Positions 14,818 through 24,550 are shown, numbered from the stretch's first letter. The stretch is DNA of 45,446 nt from an aff. Roholtiella sp. LEGE 12411 (GCF_015206995.1 NZ_JADEXR010000041.1:1-45446); one strand, 5' to 3'. Program-made: numbers and translations. The notes: a model not told the origin generated them from the letters alone.

Positions 14818-16588
14818 AAATTTTCAATTCATAAACATTCCAAAATGTTCCTTGTAAAGCAGAGTGTTTCACCCCCTGAATACGATTTCGCACGGACACC
14901 ATTGATAATGAGTTCACTAAATAAATAAACGGCAAATATTCCTGACTAAGCTGTTGAGTTTCTGCATAAATCTGCTGGCGTTGTGCTTCATTTGCTGCTG
15001 CACCTTGAATGTAGAGATCATCAATCTTTTGTTCCCAATCTGCTACCTGCTGTCCAGTAATCGGCATTTGTCCGGCTTGGGGTTGGCGATTAAAAAAATG
15101 CCAGTTCCCTTTAGTAGACCAAATATTTACTGCTTCGTTGGGTTCTACCGTCATTGGGAAACCATCAATAATCTGACAATCCCAATCCAGACGATTTGTT
15201 AATTTGTCTACAACTAAGCCGACTGCAATCAAATTCAAATCTACCTGGATTCCTATCTGGTTCAAATCGTTTTGAATCAGTGGAGCCATGTTTTGCAACA
15301 CCTTATTACCAACATTAGCGGTGAGCGTAAATCGGACTCGATTCCCATCGACATCGAATAACTCACCTTGATTGTTGTATCGAAAACCTGCTTTGAGAAG
15401 TAACGCTTTTGACTTCTGAGGGTTATAGTCGTAGACTGGTAAACCTGTTTCTTGAGAAAGATAGTAAGGACTTTGCACTGCGATGGGCGAATTTTGTAGT
15501 GCTCCTATCCCCCCAAAGAGATTGGTGAGCATACGCGGACGATTGATGCTATGAGCAACCGCTTGGCGGAATGCCACTGTATTGAACCAGCGAGATTTAA
15601 TAGGATCAATTAGAGGCTTACCATTTCTGCGTCCTGTATTCAAATTAAACATCATAGCTGTGGTTCCTGTTTGAGAACCGCCATTATAAATTGTGAATTC
15701 TCCCTGTTTTTCTTCTCGTTTCAATAATGAAAAATAATTAGGATTTACATCAATAAAATCAAGACTTCCAGAACGAAATTGGATTAACGCCGTATCATTA
15801 TTACTGACCGTGCTTTGAATAATGCGATCAATATAAGGCTGAGTGTGACTTTGAGCATCTTTACGCCAGTAATAGGGATTTTTGCGAAAGGTTATCCGCT
15901 CACCTGGAATGTATGATTCTAATTTATAAGCACCGTTACTAATAATTTGGTTGGGTGGAGTATCTGTACCCCAGGTTGAAAGGAATAACGGTCTACCTGC
16001 GGAGTCTTTCGTATTGATGGACGATCGCAGGATGTGAGCGGGTAAAATTTCTAGTTTTGTTGTGCGAATAAAGGGGGCAAAAGGTTCTGGAAGGGTAAAT
16101 TCAACCCGCCAATTATCCAGTTTCTTCACTGTAGGAAAACTGCGAGTTTTACCTATTTGTAAAAAATCTTTTGCATAAGAAGGAATGGCGATATTCGTAT
16201 AAATATCTTTATAAGTAAATACTACATCATCGGCAGTCAGCGGTTCACCATCTGACCATTTCAGTCCTTTTCTCAGGGTAAAAATAATTTGCTTTTGGTC
16301 TTCAGAAATCTCCCACGATCGCGCTAATGCTGGTTCAATTTCTCCTCGACCATTTTCACGAATTAGACCTTCATAAAGGTAAGTCAAAATCCCGACTCCC
16401 TGCTCCATCAACTGAGGGTTAAAGGTATTGGGTTCAATAGAACTACTAACAATGATTTGAGATCCGGCTACTGCTTTGTAGAGCAAGTTAGTTTGGACAC
16501 AACTAACTAGGACAAACGCCAGGATAAATCCTAGTAAAAGTGGCGATTGCCGACGGCGGATAGCGGTAAATGTGATCAATCTTCGCAT
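14816..16588 (-). CDS. Peptide/nickel-type ABC substrate-binding lipoprotein (family 5)
   Basis: A 590-residue extracytoplasmic solute-binding protein of the DppA/OppA/NikA family. A lipoprotein signal is visible: basic N-terminus, hydrophobic stretch, and lipobox LVSC with Cys30. The mature part carries EPNTFNPQLMEQGVG, LARSWEISEDQKQIIFTLR (split), GLKWSDGEPLTADDVVFTY and AVAHSINRPRML, all typical of SBP family 5. No permease or ATPase gene is nearby, so it is an orphan binding protein that would need a distant transporter. It lies directly downstream of the second SDR of the peptide cluster and may bind the peptide product or a precursor. Family assignment is firm; the role is inferred from location. 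Confidence 0.93.
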   Translation of the reverse strand: MRRLITFTAIRRRQSPLLLGFILAFVLVSCVQTNLLYKAVAGSQIIVSSSIEPNTFNPQLMEQGVGILTYLYEGLIRENGRGEIEPALARSWEISEDQKQIIFTLRKGLKWSDGEPLTADDVVFTYKDIYTNIAIPSYAKDFLQIGKTRSFPTVKKLDNWRVEFTLPEPFAPFIRTTKLEILPAHILRSSINTKDSAGRPLFLSTWGTDTPPNQIISNGAYKLESYIPGERITFRKNPYYWRKDAQSHTQPYIDRIIQSTVSNNDTALIQFRSGSLDFIDVNPNYFSLLKREEKQGEFTIYNGGSQTGTTAMMFNLNTGRRNGKPLIDPIKSRWFNTVAFRQAVAHSINRPRMLTNLFGGIGALQNSPIAVQSPYYLSQETGLPVYDYNPQKSKALLLKAGFRYNNQGELFDVDGNRVRFTLTANVGNKVLQNMAPLIQNDLNQIGIQVDLNLIAVGLVVDKLTNRLDWDCQIIDGFPMTVEPNEAVNIWSTKGNWHFFNRQPQAGQMPITGQQVADWEQKIDDLYIQGAAANEAQRQQIYAETQQLSQEYLPFIYLVNSLSMVSVRNRIQGVKHSALQGTFWNVYELKI

Positions 16589-16621
16589 AGTTGTGTTCTT
16601 GAGAAACTTCTTGTACCTGCC

Positions 16622-17398
16622 CTACATGGCGCTGTATCCCCCATCCACCATCAAAACTGCCCCCGTTACATAAGAAGCTGCCTCAGACGCGAGAAATATC
16701 ACTGGGCCGATGAGTTCCTCTGGTTTACCGCGTCGCTGCATAGGAATCACAGCACTTAGATGTTGTTGATCCTCTTGTGGCGATCGCTGAAATGTTTCAG
16801 TACCTTCCATGATGTTGTCGATATAGCCAGGAGCAAAAGCATTGACACGAATTTGATGATCTGCCCATTCCAGAGCAAGCGATCGCACTAGTAAATTTAC
16901 TCCTCCTTTGGCTGCTGTATAAGCCGCCGAGCCGTTGATTCCCACTACACTCCCGATGGAAGAGTTCATGATAATTGAGCCGCCTATGCCTTGTTCGATC
17001 ATTTGTAGTGCCGCCAGTTGAGCGCAGTGAAAGTATCCCTTCAAATTGACGTTGATGATGTTATCCCACTCTAATTCTTCTAAGTCAGCCGCCGATTTGA
17101 TGATGTCAATGCCGGCATTACACACCATAATGTCGAGTCTGTGATAGTGCGCTACAGTTTGCTCAATTAGGCGTAAACAATCTTGGCGATTTCTGACATC
17201 GGTGGGAATGGCGATCGCTTCGCCTCCATCTGCTTGAATCATTTGTGCAGTTTTTTCTGATTCCGGCTCTTTGATATCGGCAATTACAACTTTTGTGCCT
17301 ACAGATGCTAATCCTTGAGCTATTGCTCTACCTATGCCTCGTGCGGAGCCTGTGATAATGGCAACTTTACCTGTTAGATCGAAAAGGGAGGATTTCAC
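16622..17398 (-). CDS. Short-chain dehydrogenase/reductase with full catalytic set
   Basis: A 258-residue classical SDR. The nucleotide-binding TGSARGIG occupies residues 17-24, NAG is at 94-96, N118 fits the structural Asn, and the catalytic S147, Y160 and K164 (YTAAK) are present; D41 after the second strand favours NAD(H). GTG at 17398 is the start in the frame. It follows the second NRPS by about 80 bp on the same strand and is likely part of that operon. It may reduce a ketone or enone in the bicyclic amino-acid route, for example in a tetrahydrotyrosine-like pathway, or act on a fatty-acid-type substrate. Function is inferred from family and location. Confidence 0.88.
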   Translation of the reverse strand: MKSSLFDLTGKVAIITGSARGIGRAIAQGLASVGTKVVIADIKEPESEKTAQMIQADGGEAIAIPTDVRNRQDCLRLIEQTVAHYHRLDIMVCNAGIDIIKSAADLEELEWDNIINVNLKGYFHCAQLAALQMIEQGIGGSIIMNSSIGSVVGINGSAAYTAAKGGVNLLVRSLALEWADHQIRVNAFAPGYIDNIMEGTETFQRSPQEDQQHLSAVIPMQRRGKPEELIGPVIFLASEAASYVTGAVLMVDGGYSAM

Positions 17399-17476
17399 AA
17401 TTGTTTTTCTAGTTTGAATTAGAGGGGTTTTAAAATGAATTCTATAAAATAATTTTCACAATTCATTTTAAGATTC

Positions 17477-20400
17477 CTATAAACTTTTTATTAAATTGCG
17501 GATAGTGTCTGCTTGCTGAACTATGGTAGGTTTTTCAAACAGGGAAACTAAGGGTAAATCTGCTTGCAAAGCTTTTTGTAATTTGTATATGACTTGTAGA
17601 ACAAGAGCGGAATGTCCCCCAAGTTCAAAGAAGTTATCTTGAGTACTGATGTCTTCTAGCTCTAAAACCTCTTTCCAAATAGCCAACACGATTTCTTCTG
17701 TAGGGTTGGTAGGTTCAGCAAAATTATTATGATAAATTTTCGTCGTTACTGGTAATTTGGAATTTTGAATCGGTAAATTTTCTCCTTCAGATAAAAAAGG
17801 AAGTTCACTAAGACGTTGGTCAGGATTGGTAACAATATATTCCAGCAAAGTTTGAAATATCGTAATCATTCTGGCAATAGTAGCAGCTTCAAATAAATCG
17901 GTTTTGTAGACTAGAGTGCCTTCAATTCCCTCTGATGTTTCCTGGAGTGTCAGATTTAAATCAAACTCTGCTGTGTCTTTGGTATCCGTTGCAATGAACT
18001 CCTCTTTCAAAGTCAAATTTGCCAGTTTTAAATCATCTTCTGGAGTGTTTTGGAAGACAAACATTACCTGAGCTAGCAATGTGTAACTAGAGTCTCTAAC
18101 TGGTTGCAGTTCTTCTACTAGTTTGATGAAGGGCATTTCCTGATGTGCATACACTCCTAAAGCTACTTCCCGCAACCGTCGCAGTAGTTCGCGGAAGCTG
18201 GGATTGCCTTCTAAGTTGGTGCAAAATGGCAGTAAGTGGACAAAGAAACCAATTAGTCCTTCTGTTTCCGGGCAGGTACGATTGGCAACAGTGCTGCTAA
18301 CGATGATGTCTGGTTGTCCTGTGTAGCAGAAAAGTAATGTCTTGAGTGCTGCTAACAAGGTCATAAATAGGGTTACGCCTTCTTGCTGACTCAAGGTTTT
18401 GAGTGCTTTGGTTAAGTCTTTGGAGATTACCAACGGTTGACGCGCACCTGTGAAGGTTCGCACTGATGGGCGTGGATGGTCAGTTGGTAGTTTCAAGACT
18501 GGAGGGGTAACACCTAAATGTTGTTTCCAGAATTGCATCTGTGATTCTAAAACTTGCCCTTGTAACCATTGTCGTTGCCAATGGGCAAAGTCTGCATATT
18601 GGATGGGTAATTCGTTTAGGGGTGAGGGTTCACTCTGAGAAAAAGCCTCGTAAAAAGTTGCCAGTTCTTGGGTTAACACGCTAAAAGACCAACCGTCGGC
18701 AACAATATGGTGTGTAGTGACTACGAGCAAATGCTCGGTTTCACTCAAACGCCAAAGTTTACTCCGCAATAACGGCCCTCGCGCCAAATCGAAAGGCTGC
18801 TTAATTTCTTTCTCAGCTTGTCGTTTCGCTTCCGTTTCCGGGATGTCTTGTGAGTCTATTACGGCGAAGTCAAAGACAGGCTCAGGGGAAATTGCATACA
18901 CCACTTGTCCGTTCTCAACCTTAAATGTAGTTCGCAGGGTTTCGTGCCGACGCACAATTTCTCTTAAACTATGCTCTAACGCCTTCACATCTAGCGAACC
19001 CGTGACGCGATAAACTAGCGGCAAGTTGTAAACAGGATTGCCAGGATAGAATTGCTCGAAAAACCAAAACTCTAATTGAGTTAAGGAGATGGGTAGTAAG
19101 TAGTCACGCTGGACGGCTTTTAATGGGATGATTTCCTGCAAAAGTTCTTGCCCAATAGCTGCCTCGACTGTTCGAGCGAAACTAGCGATCGCCGGAGATT
19201 CAAATAAACTTCGTAGAGGCAATTCTATCTTAAATGCTTTGCGTGTCAGAGAAATCACCTGGGTAGCAAGTAAAGAATGTCCTCCTAAATTAAAGAAGTT
19301 GTCATAAATTCCAACTTGTTCTAGCCCCAAAACATCCCTCCAAATACCTGCCAAAATTTCTTCCGTGGGAGTCCGGGGTGCAACAAAAGTTTGAGCTAAT
19401 TCTGGTCGGCTGGTTGTTGGTTCGCTTAAAGCGCGACGGTTAACTTTACCATTGGGGGTCAGGGGAAAAGACTCCATTTGCACAAAAGCCGATGGAATCA
19501 TGTATTCTGGCAACTGGTCTTGAAGAAAAGTACGCAACTGTTCGACGGTAACTGTCTGTCCTTGAATTGGTACGAAGTAAGCGACTAAATATTTTTCTCT
19601 GGCACTTTGCCCAAACACCTTAGCCACTGCTTGATTAATTTGGGGATGTTTGCTCAAGATTGCTTCAACTTCGCCAAGTTCAACCCGAAAACCCCGGACT
19701 TTTACTAAATCGTCTATCCGTCCTAAAAATTCGATGTTGCCATCTGGTAAATATTTAGCTAAGTCGCCAGTTTTATATAATTTTGAATTGTAAAAGGGAT
19801 TTGGGACAAATTTTTGCTCTGTCAAATCTGGGCGGTTGAGGTAGCCACGAGCTAAACCATCACCGCTAACGTAGAGTTCCCCAGGAACGCCGATTGGGAC
19901 GGGTTGGCGATTGCAGTCCAATAGATAAACTTGCACGTTAACCGCAGGCTTACCAATTGGGGGATAAATAGGCCATTCTTCTGGTTGGTTGCTAAAAGTA
20001 TAAGCTGTGACTAAATCTGCTTCCGTGGGGCCATAGAAATTATAGAGTCTACAATTCTCCAGACGCTGAAACAGCTTAATCATTGGTTGCGTAATCTGGA
20101 GTTGTTCACCACAGGCGATCGCTTCTCTAATGTTCTTAAATAGATGTTCTTCTTCTCCGTATATTTCTGCTAATTGTTGCCATAAGGTGACGGGAAGAAA
20201 AACTTTGGCAATTGGTTCAAATGCAAGTAACTGAATTAATTGATCTAAATCCTTGCGATCGCTTTCGCCAATCATATATAGTGTGCCACCCAAACCCCAC
20301 GCCGCAAACATTTCGTGATAGCTGACATCAAAGCTTAGGGAGGCAAACTGGAGAACACCAACGCCTGTTGCCATCTTCGCCTGATGGTGTTCTATTAAAT

Positions 20401-22330
20401 TGGTGAGCGATCGATGGGGGACGAGAGTACCTTTAGGAGTTCCTGTAGACCCAGAAGTGTAGATTATGTAAGCTAAATTATCAGCTTTTAATTCAACTTG
20501 CGGATTGAACTCCAATTCATCGCCAATATCGTCCCAATCATCATCTAACACAATGAGATGATGAGCAAATTTGCCATGCAGTAATGACTTTAAACTAGCT
20601 TGGGTCAATACGACGGTTGCACAAGTATCCCCCAGCATAAATGCTAAACGCTCTGGGGGATAGGTAGGGTCAAGGGGAACACAAGCGCCTCCAGCTTTGA
20701 GGGTTCCTAATATGGCAACTGCTGCCTCTAATGAACGTTCCAGACAAATTCCTACGGGTACATCTGGTTTGATACCCAGACGTTGCAGATGATGGGCTAG
20801 TTGATTGGCGCGTTGGTTTAATTCTCGGTAGGTCAATTGTTGTTTGTCATATACCACCGCCACAGATTCGGGTGTTTTTTCGACTTGCTGCTCAAATAAT
20901 TGATGGATGCAATAATTGATGGGTTGGGCGGCTTGGGTAGCGTTCCACTCTACTAACAGTAAATCTTGTTCTGCTGGTGTGAGTAGCGGTAGTTCGCCTG
21001 CACTGCGATGAGGTAACTCAACAATCCCCTGTAACAGCGTGAGCAAATGACCAATCATGCGGTCAATGGTATCTGCGTCAAAGCGATTGCGATCGTAGTT
21101 GATTTTGATTACCAGTTCTTCACCGGGAATTGCCACCACGGTTAAGGGATAATTGGTTTCTCCGAGAGCTTGGCGATCGCTTATGCTTAAATTTCCTGGA
21201 AGTGCTTGCAAGGTTGCGTTTACAGGATAATTTTCAAACACGACAATGCTTTCAAACAAAGGTTGATTCCGAGGAATCTCACTCACACCTTGAATATCTA
21301 CCAGTGAACTATATGAATACTGCTCTCGTTCTACATGCTCTTGTTGCAATTGCGCCAGCCAAGGCAACAAATCGGTTGTCTCAGGAATTTTTACCCGTAC
21401 AGGTAGGGTGTTAATAAATAACCCCACCATCGACTCTACGCCAGATAAGTTATGAGGACGACCAGACACTGTAGCCCCAAACAACACGTCAGACTCACCA
21501 CTGTAGCGACTCAGTAACAACGCCCAAGCTGCCTGCACTAAGGTAGAAACGGTGAGATGATGTTGTTGGGCAAAAGATTTTAAGGTAGCAGTTGCCTCGG
21601 CTGATAGATGTTGGTGTCGAATATAAGTAGTTTGCTGCTGGTGAGCAATCTGCCCTGTTGCTTGTTCCACAACTAAAGGGGTAGAAGCAGTAAAACCCTC
21701 AAGGGTTCGCCGCCAAAATCTTTCTGCACTAGACAAGTCTTGCTGCTGCAACCAATTAATGTAGTCTCGATAAGGGCGAGGTGGAGTTAAATATAACTGT
21801 TGACCATTGTTGATGGACTCGTAAAAAGCAAAGATTTCTTTGAAGAGAATCGGCCAGCTCCAACCATCAAGCAATATATGATGAAAGCTCCAGACAAAAT
21901 GATAAGTCTGGTCTGCTAACCGAAATAAAGCAAAGCGCATCAAGGGAGCTTTGTCAAGTTCAAAACTTTGCTCTCTATCTGTGTTTAAGAAAGAATTAAT
22001 TTGTGTTTGCTGTTCCTCTGTTGAGAGCAAACGCAAGTCGATATTAATCCAAGGTAAATTAACCTGTTTACGCACTACTTGAACTGGTTGTTTACGATTC
22101 TTCCAAACAAAAAGAGTCCGTAAAGCCGAGTGTCTCTGCACTACTTGTTGCCAAGCTTGCTCAAACGCACTCTTGTTTAGCTCGCCATGAACAGTGAAGC
22201 GAAACTGCTCAAAATATATTCTTGATTCTGACTGATAAAGAGTATGAAATAACATCCCCTGCTGCATTGGCGATAGAGGGTAGATGGCTTCAATATCTTT
22301 AGTTTTATTTTGATTTTGTATAGCTATCAT
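17477..22330 (-). CDS. Non-ribosomal peptide synthetase C-A-PCP-C-PCP (bicyclic imino acid module)
   Basis: A 1617-residue NRPS. Domains: C1 (about 15-455; HHILLDG, H150-H151-D155), A (about 475-970), PCP1 (about 985-1055; LGGHS, S1019), C2 (about 1075-1515; HHIVADG, H1207-H1208-D1212), PCP2 (about 1540-1610; LGGHS, S1574). There is no second A domain and no thioesterase. C1 opens with YPLSPMQQGMLFHTLYQ, the style of C domains that accept a D-configured donor, which agrees with the epimerase ending the first NRPS. The ten specificity residues I read against GrsA are D-V-H-F-I-C-F-L-V-K. This agrees with proline codes (DVQFIAHVVK) at positions 1, 2, 4, 5, 9 and 10, pointing to a proline-like ring substrate such as Choi or its azabicyclic relative. 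C2-PCP2 would handle the terminal amine. Compare AerG of aeruginosin clusters. Confidence 0.95.
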   Translation of the reverse strand: MIAIQNQNKTKDIEAIYPLSPMQQGMLFHTLYQSESRIYFEQFRFTVHGELNKSAFEQAWQQVVQRHSALRTLFVWKNRKQPVQVVRKQVNLPWINIDLRLLSTEEQQTQINSFLNTDREQSFELDKAPLMRFALFRLADQTYHFVWSFHHILLDGWSWPILFKEIFAFYESINNGQQLYLTPPRPYRDYINWLQQQDLSSAERFWRRTLEGFTASTPLVVEQATGQIAHQQQTTYIRHQHLSAEATATLKSFAQQHHLTVSTLVQAAWALLLSRYSGESDVLFGATVSGRPHNLSGVESMVGLFINTLPVRVKIPETTDLLPWLAQLQQEHVEREQYSYSSLVDIQGVSEIPRNQPLFESIVVFENYPVNATLQALPGNLSISDRQALGETNYPLTVVAIPGEELVIKINYDRNRFDADTIDRMIGHLLTLLQGIVELPHRSAGELPLLTPAEQDLLLVEWNATQAAQPINYCIHQLFEQQVEKTPESVAVVYDKQQLTYRELNQRANQLAHHLQRLGIKPDVPVGICLERSLEAAVAILGTLKAGGACVPLDPTYPPERLAFMLGDTCATVVLTQASLKSLLHGKFAHHLIVLDDDWDDIGDELEFNPQVELKADNLAYIIYTSGSTGTPKGTLVPHRSLTNLIEHHQAKMATGVGVLQFASLSFDVSYHEMFAAWGLGGTLYMIGESDRKDLDQLIQLLAFEPIAKVFLPVTLWQQLAEIYGEEEHLFKNIREAIACGEQLQITQPMIKLFQRLENCRLYNFYGPTEADLVTAYTFSNQPEEWPIYPPIGKPAVNVQVYLLDCNRQPVPIGVPGELYVSGDGLARGYLNRPDLTEQKFVPNPFYNSKLYKTGDLAKYLPDGNIEFLGRIDDLVKVRGFRVELGEVEAILSKHPQINQAVAKVFGQSAREKYLVAYFVPIQGQTVTVEQLRTFLQDQLPEYMIPSAFVQMESFPLTPNGKVNRRALSEPTTSRPELAQTFVAPRTPTEEILAGIWRDVLGLEQVGIYDNFFNLGGHSLLATQVISLTRKAFKIELPLRSLFESPAIASFARTVEAAIGQELLQEIIPLKAVQRDYLLPISLTQLEFWFFEQFYPGNPVYNLPLVYRVTGSLDVKALEHSLREIVRRHETLRTTFKVENGQVVYAISPEPVFDFAVIDSQDIPETEAKRQAEKEIKQPFDLARGPLLRSKLWRLSETEHLLVVTTHHIVADGWSFSVLTQELATFYEAFSQSEPSPLNELPIQYADFAHWQRQWLQGQVLESQMQFWKQHLGVTPPVLKLPTDHPRPSVRTFTGARQPLVISKDLTKALKTLSQQEGVTLFMTLLAALKTLLFCYTGQPDIIVSSTVANRTCPETEGLIGFFVHLLPFCTNLEGNPSFRELLRRLREVALGVYAHQEMPFIKLVEELQPVRDSSYTLLAQVMFVFQNTPEDDLKLANLTLKEEFIATDTKDTAEFDLNLTLQETSEGIEGTLVYKTDLFEAATIARMITIFQTLLEYIVTNPDQRLSELPFLSEGENLPIQNSKLPVTTKIYHNNFAEPTNPTEEIVLAIWKEVLELEDISTQDNFFELGGHSALVLQVIYKLQKALQADLPLVSLFEKPTIVQQADTIRNLIKSL

Positions 22331-22437
22331 TGCTGTGTTTCTTGTAATATATATTTTGTTAATTAACCGCAGAGAGAAAAACGCAATTTTAATATGAAAG
22401 CGGTTCGTTTATTTATATTTAGAGAAAATGTTTGTTA

Positions 22438-23232
22438 CTAAAAAGCTGCTGTAGACAATCCACCATCGACTGAAATAGTTACACCAGTGATATAACTAGC
22501 GCATTCTGAACTTAGAAAAGCAACTAAATTGGCAACTTCACTAGAAAGTCCGCGACGACCTACAGGAATGGTGTTATCTATTTCTTGTGCGATCGCATCA
22601 ATATTTCGGTTTTCTTTTTGAGCAAATATTTCTAAATATTCTCTATGTCTTGGTGTATCAATAATACCGGGGTTAACAGAGTTAACTAACACATTCCATT
22701 TGGCAACTTCCGTAGCTACAGATTTGGTAAAATTAATTAATGCTGCATTCGCCACTCCTGATTTAATTAAACGAGAGGAAGGTTCTTTCCCGGATGTGCC
22801 AATAATATTGACAATTCGTCCCCATTTCTGACTTTTCATGGTAGGTAAAACCAGATTGGTCATGCGGATGTAACCTAGCAATTTCCGTTCAAAAACATCT
22901 CTCCAATCTTCATCTGATAAAGTTTCTATCGCCGCACCACTAAATTTTGCCCCTTCTGAGTTATTGATTAAAATGTCAATTTTCCCAAATTGATTGAGAG
23001 CATTCTGAGTTAATTTTTCAGAGTCAGTTGCCTTTTGCACATCAGCCGAGAAAGTGATGATTTTTGCTGGTAAATTCACCAGACTTTGATAAGCCTGTTC
23101 TAATCGGTCTGTGTTTCTTCCACAAATTATTAAATTACAGCCTTCTGCTGCCAGTTTTTGGGATATGGCATAACCAATGCCAGCACTAGCTCCTGTCACT
23201 AAAGCTACTTTTCCTGTTAGTCCTAAATCCAT
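22438..23232 (-). CDS. SDR-family protein with altered catalytic residues (AerF/BacC-like position)
   Basis: A 264-residue SDR fold: TGASAGIG in the cofactor-binding loop, then NNSEG in place of NNAG, and the C-terminal PGxIDTPR and ITGVTISVDGG elements. The segment that normally reads Y-x-x-x-K reads S-G-V-A-N (in KSGVANAALINFTKS), so catalytic Tyr and Lys are replaced by Ser and Asn. SDRs with this replacement form a known-looking subset and may be isomerases, lyases or reductases using another acid. It sits between the bicupin and the second NRPS, the position expected for the SDR that completes the dihydro- or tetrahydro-tyrosine route in aeruginosin and bacilysin pathways. Reaction is inferred. 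Confidence 0.8.
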   Translation of the reverse strand: MDLGLTGKVALVTGASAGIGYAISQKLAAEGCNLIICGRNTDRLEQAYQSLVNLPAKIITFSADVQKATDSEKLTQNALNQFGKIDILINNSEGAKFSGAAIETLSDEDWRDVFERKLLGYIRMTNLVLPTMKSQKWGRIVNIIGTSGKEPSSRLIKSGVANAALINFTKSVATEVAKWNVLVNSVNPGIIDTPRHREYLEIFAQKENRNIDAIAQEIDNTIPVGRRGLSSEVANLVAFLSSECASYITGVTISVDGGLSTAAF

Positions 23233-23244
23233 ATTAATAGTCCT

Positions 23245-23949
23245 CTAGGTTGTAGTTAGCCGCGCAGTTATTTCACTCAAATAAGCATTTTGTTCCAATA
23301 AATTAGCAAGAGGCGGAATCAAAATTTTAACCAAAGATACTGCTTCATCAGAGGAATTATATCCTCTACAAAAGATATTAGATGGTGCGTAATAAATACT
23401 ACCATATTTTAGTTGCTGCTGTTCTTCTCCCACAGACATCATCAACTGACCATTTAGAATTATTCCCATTTGTTCGCTATCAGATTGCTGTATTGGGATT
23501 GTCCCTCCTGGCGGAATTTCAGTAATTGCAATCTCGAACCAAGAAGCAACTATAGATTGGCATGGAAAGCCAGTAATTTCATCTTTTTTAGGTGATACTG
23601 TGATAAATTCTTCGTCAGTTTTTTCCGATTTTAATGAATTTATGATCCGTTTTACATCGAATACAAGTGCTGTTTCTGGAAAAATATTTACAGAACCGTG
23701 AGGAATATAAGCATTGGCAACATAGGCTTGTTGCAGCGGTTCAATAATTTTTTTTATTCCGTTGACGTTCATTTCTAAACGGCCAGAAATTATCATACCC
23801 ATCTGACTTTCTAGATGTTCATGTAGTGCAAAATTAGCTCCTGGAGCTAGATAGACTAATTGCAAAAGCGTGTCTTGACATTCATAAGCTATTAACTCTA
23901 CGTCTGAATTAATTTTTGTGTTTTTGGGTGTTGGAAAAAATTTAGACAT
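23245..23949 (-). CDS. aerE: Bicupin isomerase, BacB/AerE family
   Basis: A 234-residue double-cupin protein, the size of BacB, which isomerises the dihydro-hydroxyphenylpyruvate product of the prephenate decarboxylase. Cupin 1 keeps a full metal site: H43-x-H45-x3-Q49 and H84 (IPHGS). Cupin 2 is recognisable from SEQMGIILNGQL but has Q154, S156 and C194 where His would be, so only one metal is expected. The gene overlaps the 3' end of the decarboxylase by 8 bp, so the two are translationally coupled. Together they mark a pathway to the Choi-type bicyclic residue. Assignment rests on fold, size and neighbours. Confidence 0.8.
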   Translation of the reverse strand: MSKFFPTPKNTKINSDVELIAYECQDTLLQLVYLAPGANFALHEHLESQMGMIISGRLEMNVNGIKKIIEPLQQAYVANAYIPHGSVNIFPETALVFDVKRIINSLKSEKTDEEFITVSPKKDEITGFPCQSIVASWFEIAITEIPPGGTIPIQQSDSEQMGIILNGQLMMSVGEEQQQLKYGSIYYAPSNIFCRGYNSSDEAVSLVKILIPPLANLLEQNAYLSEITARLTTT

Positions 23950-24550
23950 GACTTTCTGCTATTTTTTTATAAAAAATCGACCAGCTCATAGGAATTTTTC
24001 CATAAGTGGAAATAAACTCTAAATCATAAGCTTCTACAGCGTTTGCATTAGTAATAGCTAAATTAGCTAAACCCTGCTGTACTTGAATTGCCGCATCGCT
24101 AGTAGAAGGAGACAAATCAACCTGAATTTCTGATTGGTCTTGAGAGTTTGGTAAGAGTCTTGACAACAAAGGTAATGGTGCAGGATGGGTAACAATTCTA
24201 GCTCCTTTGAAAACTACCTCTGTATTTTTCTTCTTAGCCAATCCATAAACCGGAGTAGGATAGATAAAAATGAAACCTAAATCAAAATTGGGCTCCATAT
24301 AAAACTCATTAATCAGGTGGTATGCATGAGGAACTAGAGCCAAATCTACCTTGTCTTGCAGCAAAGCTTTTTTGACATCTGGAAAGCTATCAAATAACTG
24401 AATTTTTCCAGTCAATTTTTCAGACTCTAATTGTTGGACTATATAGCTGGAAGCATAGTCACTACTAGTACCACTAGGGCCCAATGTGCCTATAGTCAAA
24501 GTTTTTGCAGGAGGAATAGGAGGTTGAAATTCAATCGAAAACTTCAGCAT
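23942..24550 (-). CDS. aerD: Prephenate decarboxylase, BacA/AerD family
   Basis: A 202-residue relative of prephenate dehydratase that catalyses non-aromatising decarboxylation of prephenate to dihydro-4-hydroxyphenylpyruvate, the first step to Choi, anticapsin and related residues. Visible signatures are TLGPSGTSSDYAS, LFDSFPDVKKAL, DLALVPHAYHLINEFY and STSDAAIQVQQGLANLAITN (one run). The regulatory ACT domain of housekeeping dehydratases is absent, and the length matches BacA. I place the start at the ATG at 24550; an in-frame TTG at 24562 would add four residues, and neither has a clear ribosome-binding site. The bicupin gene overlaps its end. Confidence 0.88.
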   Translation of the reverse strand: MLKFSIEFQPPIPPAKTLTIGTLGPSGTSSDYASSYIVQQLESEKLTGKIQLFDSFPDVKKALLQDKVDLALVPHAYHLINEFYMEPNFDLGFIFIYPTPVYGLAKKKNTEVVFKGARIVTHPAPLPLLSRLLPNSQDQSEIQVDLSPSTSDAAIQVQQGLANLAITNANAVEAYDLEFISTYGKIPMSWSIFYKKIAESHV

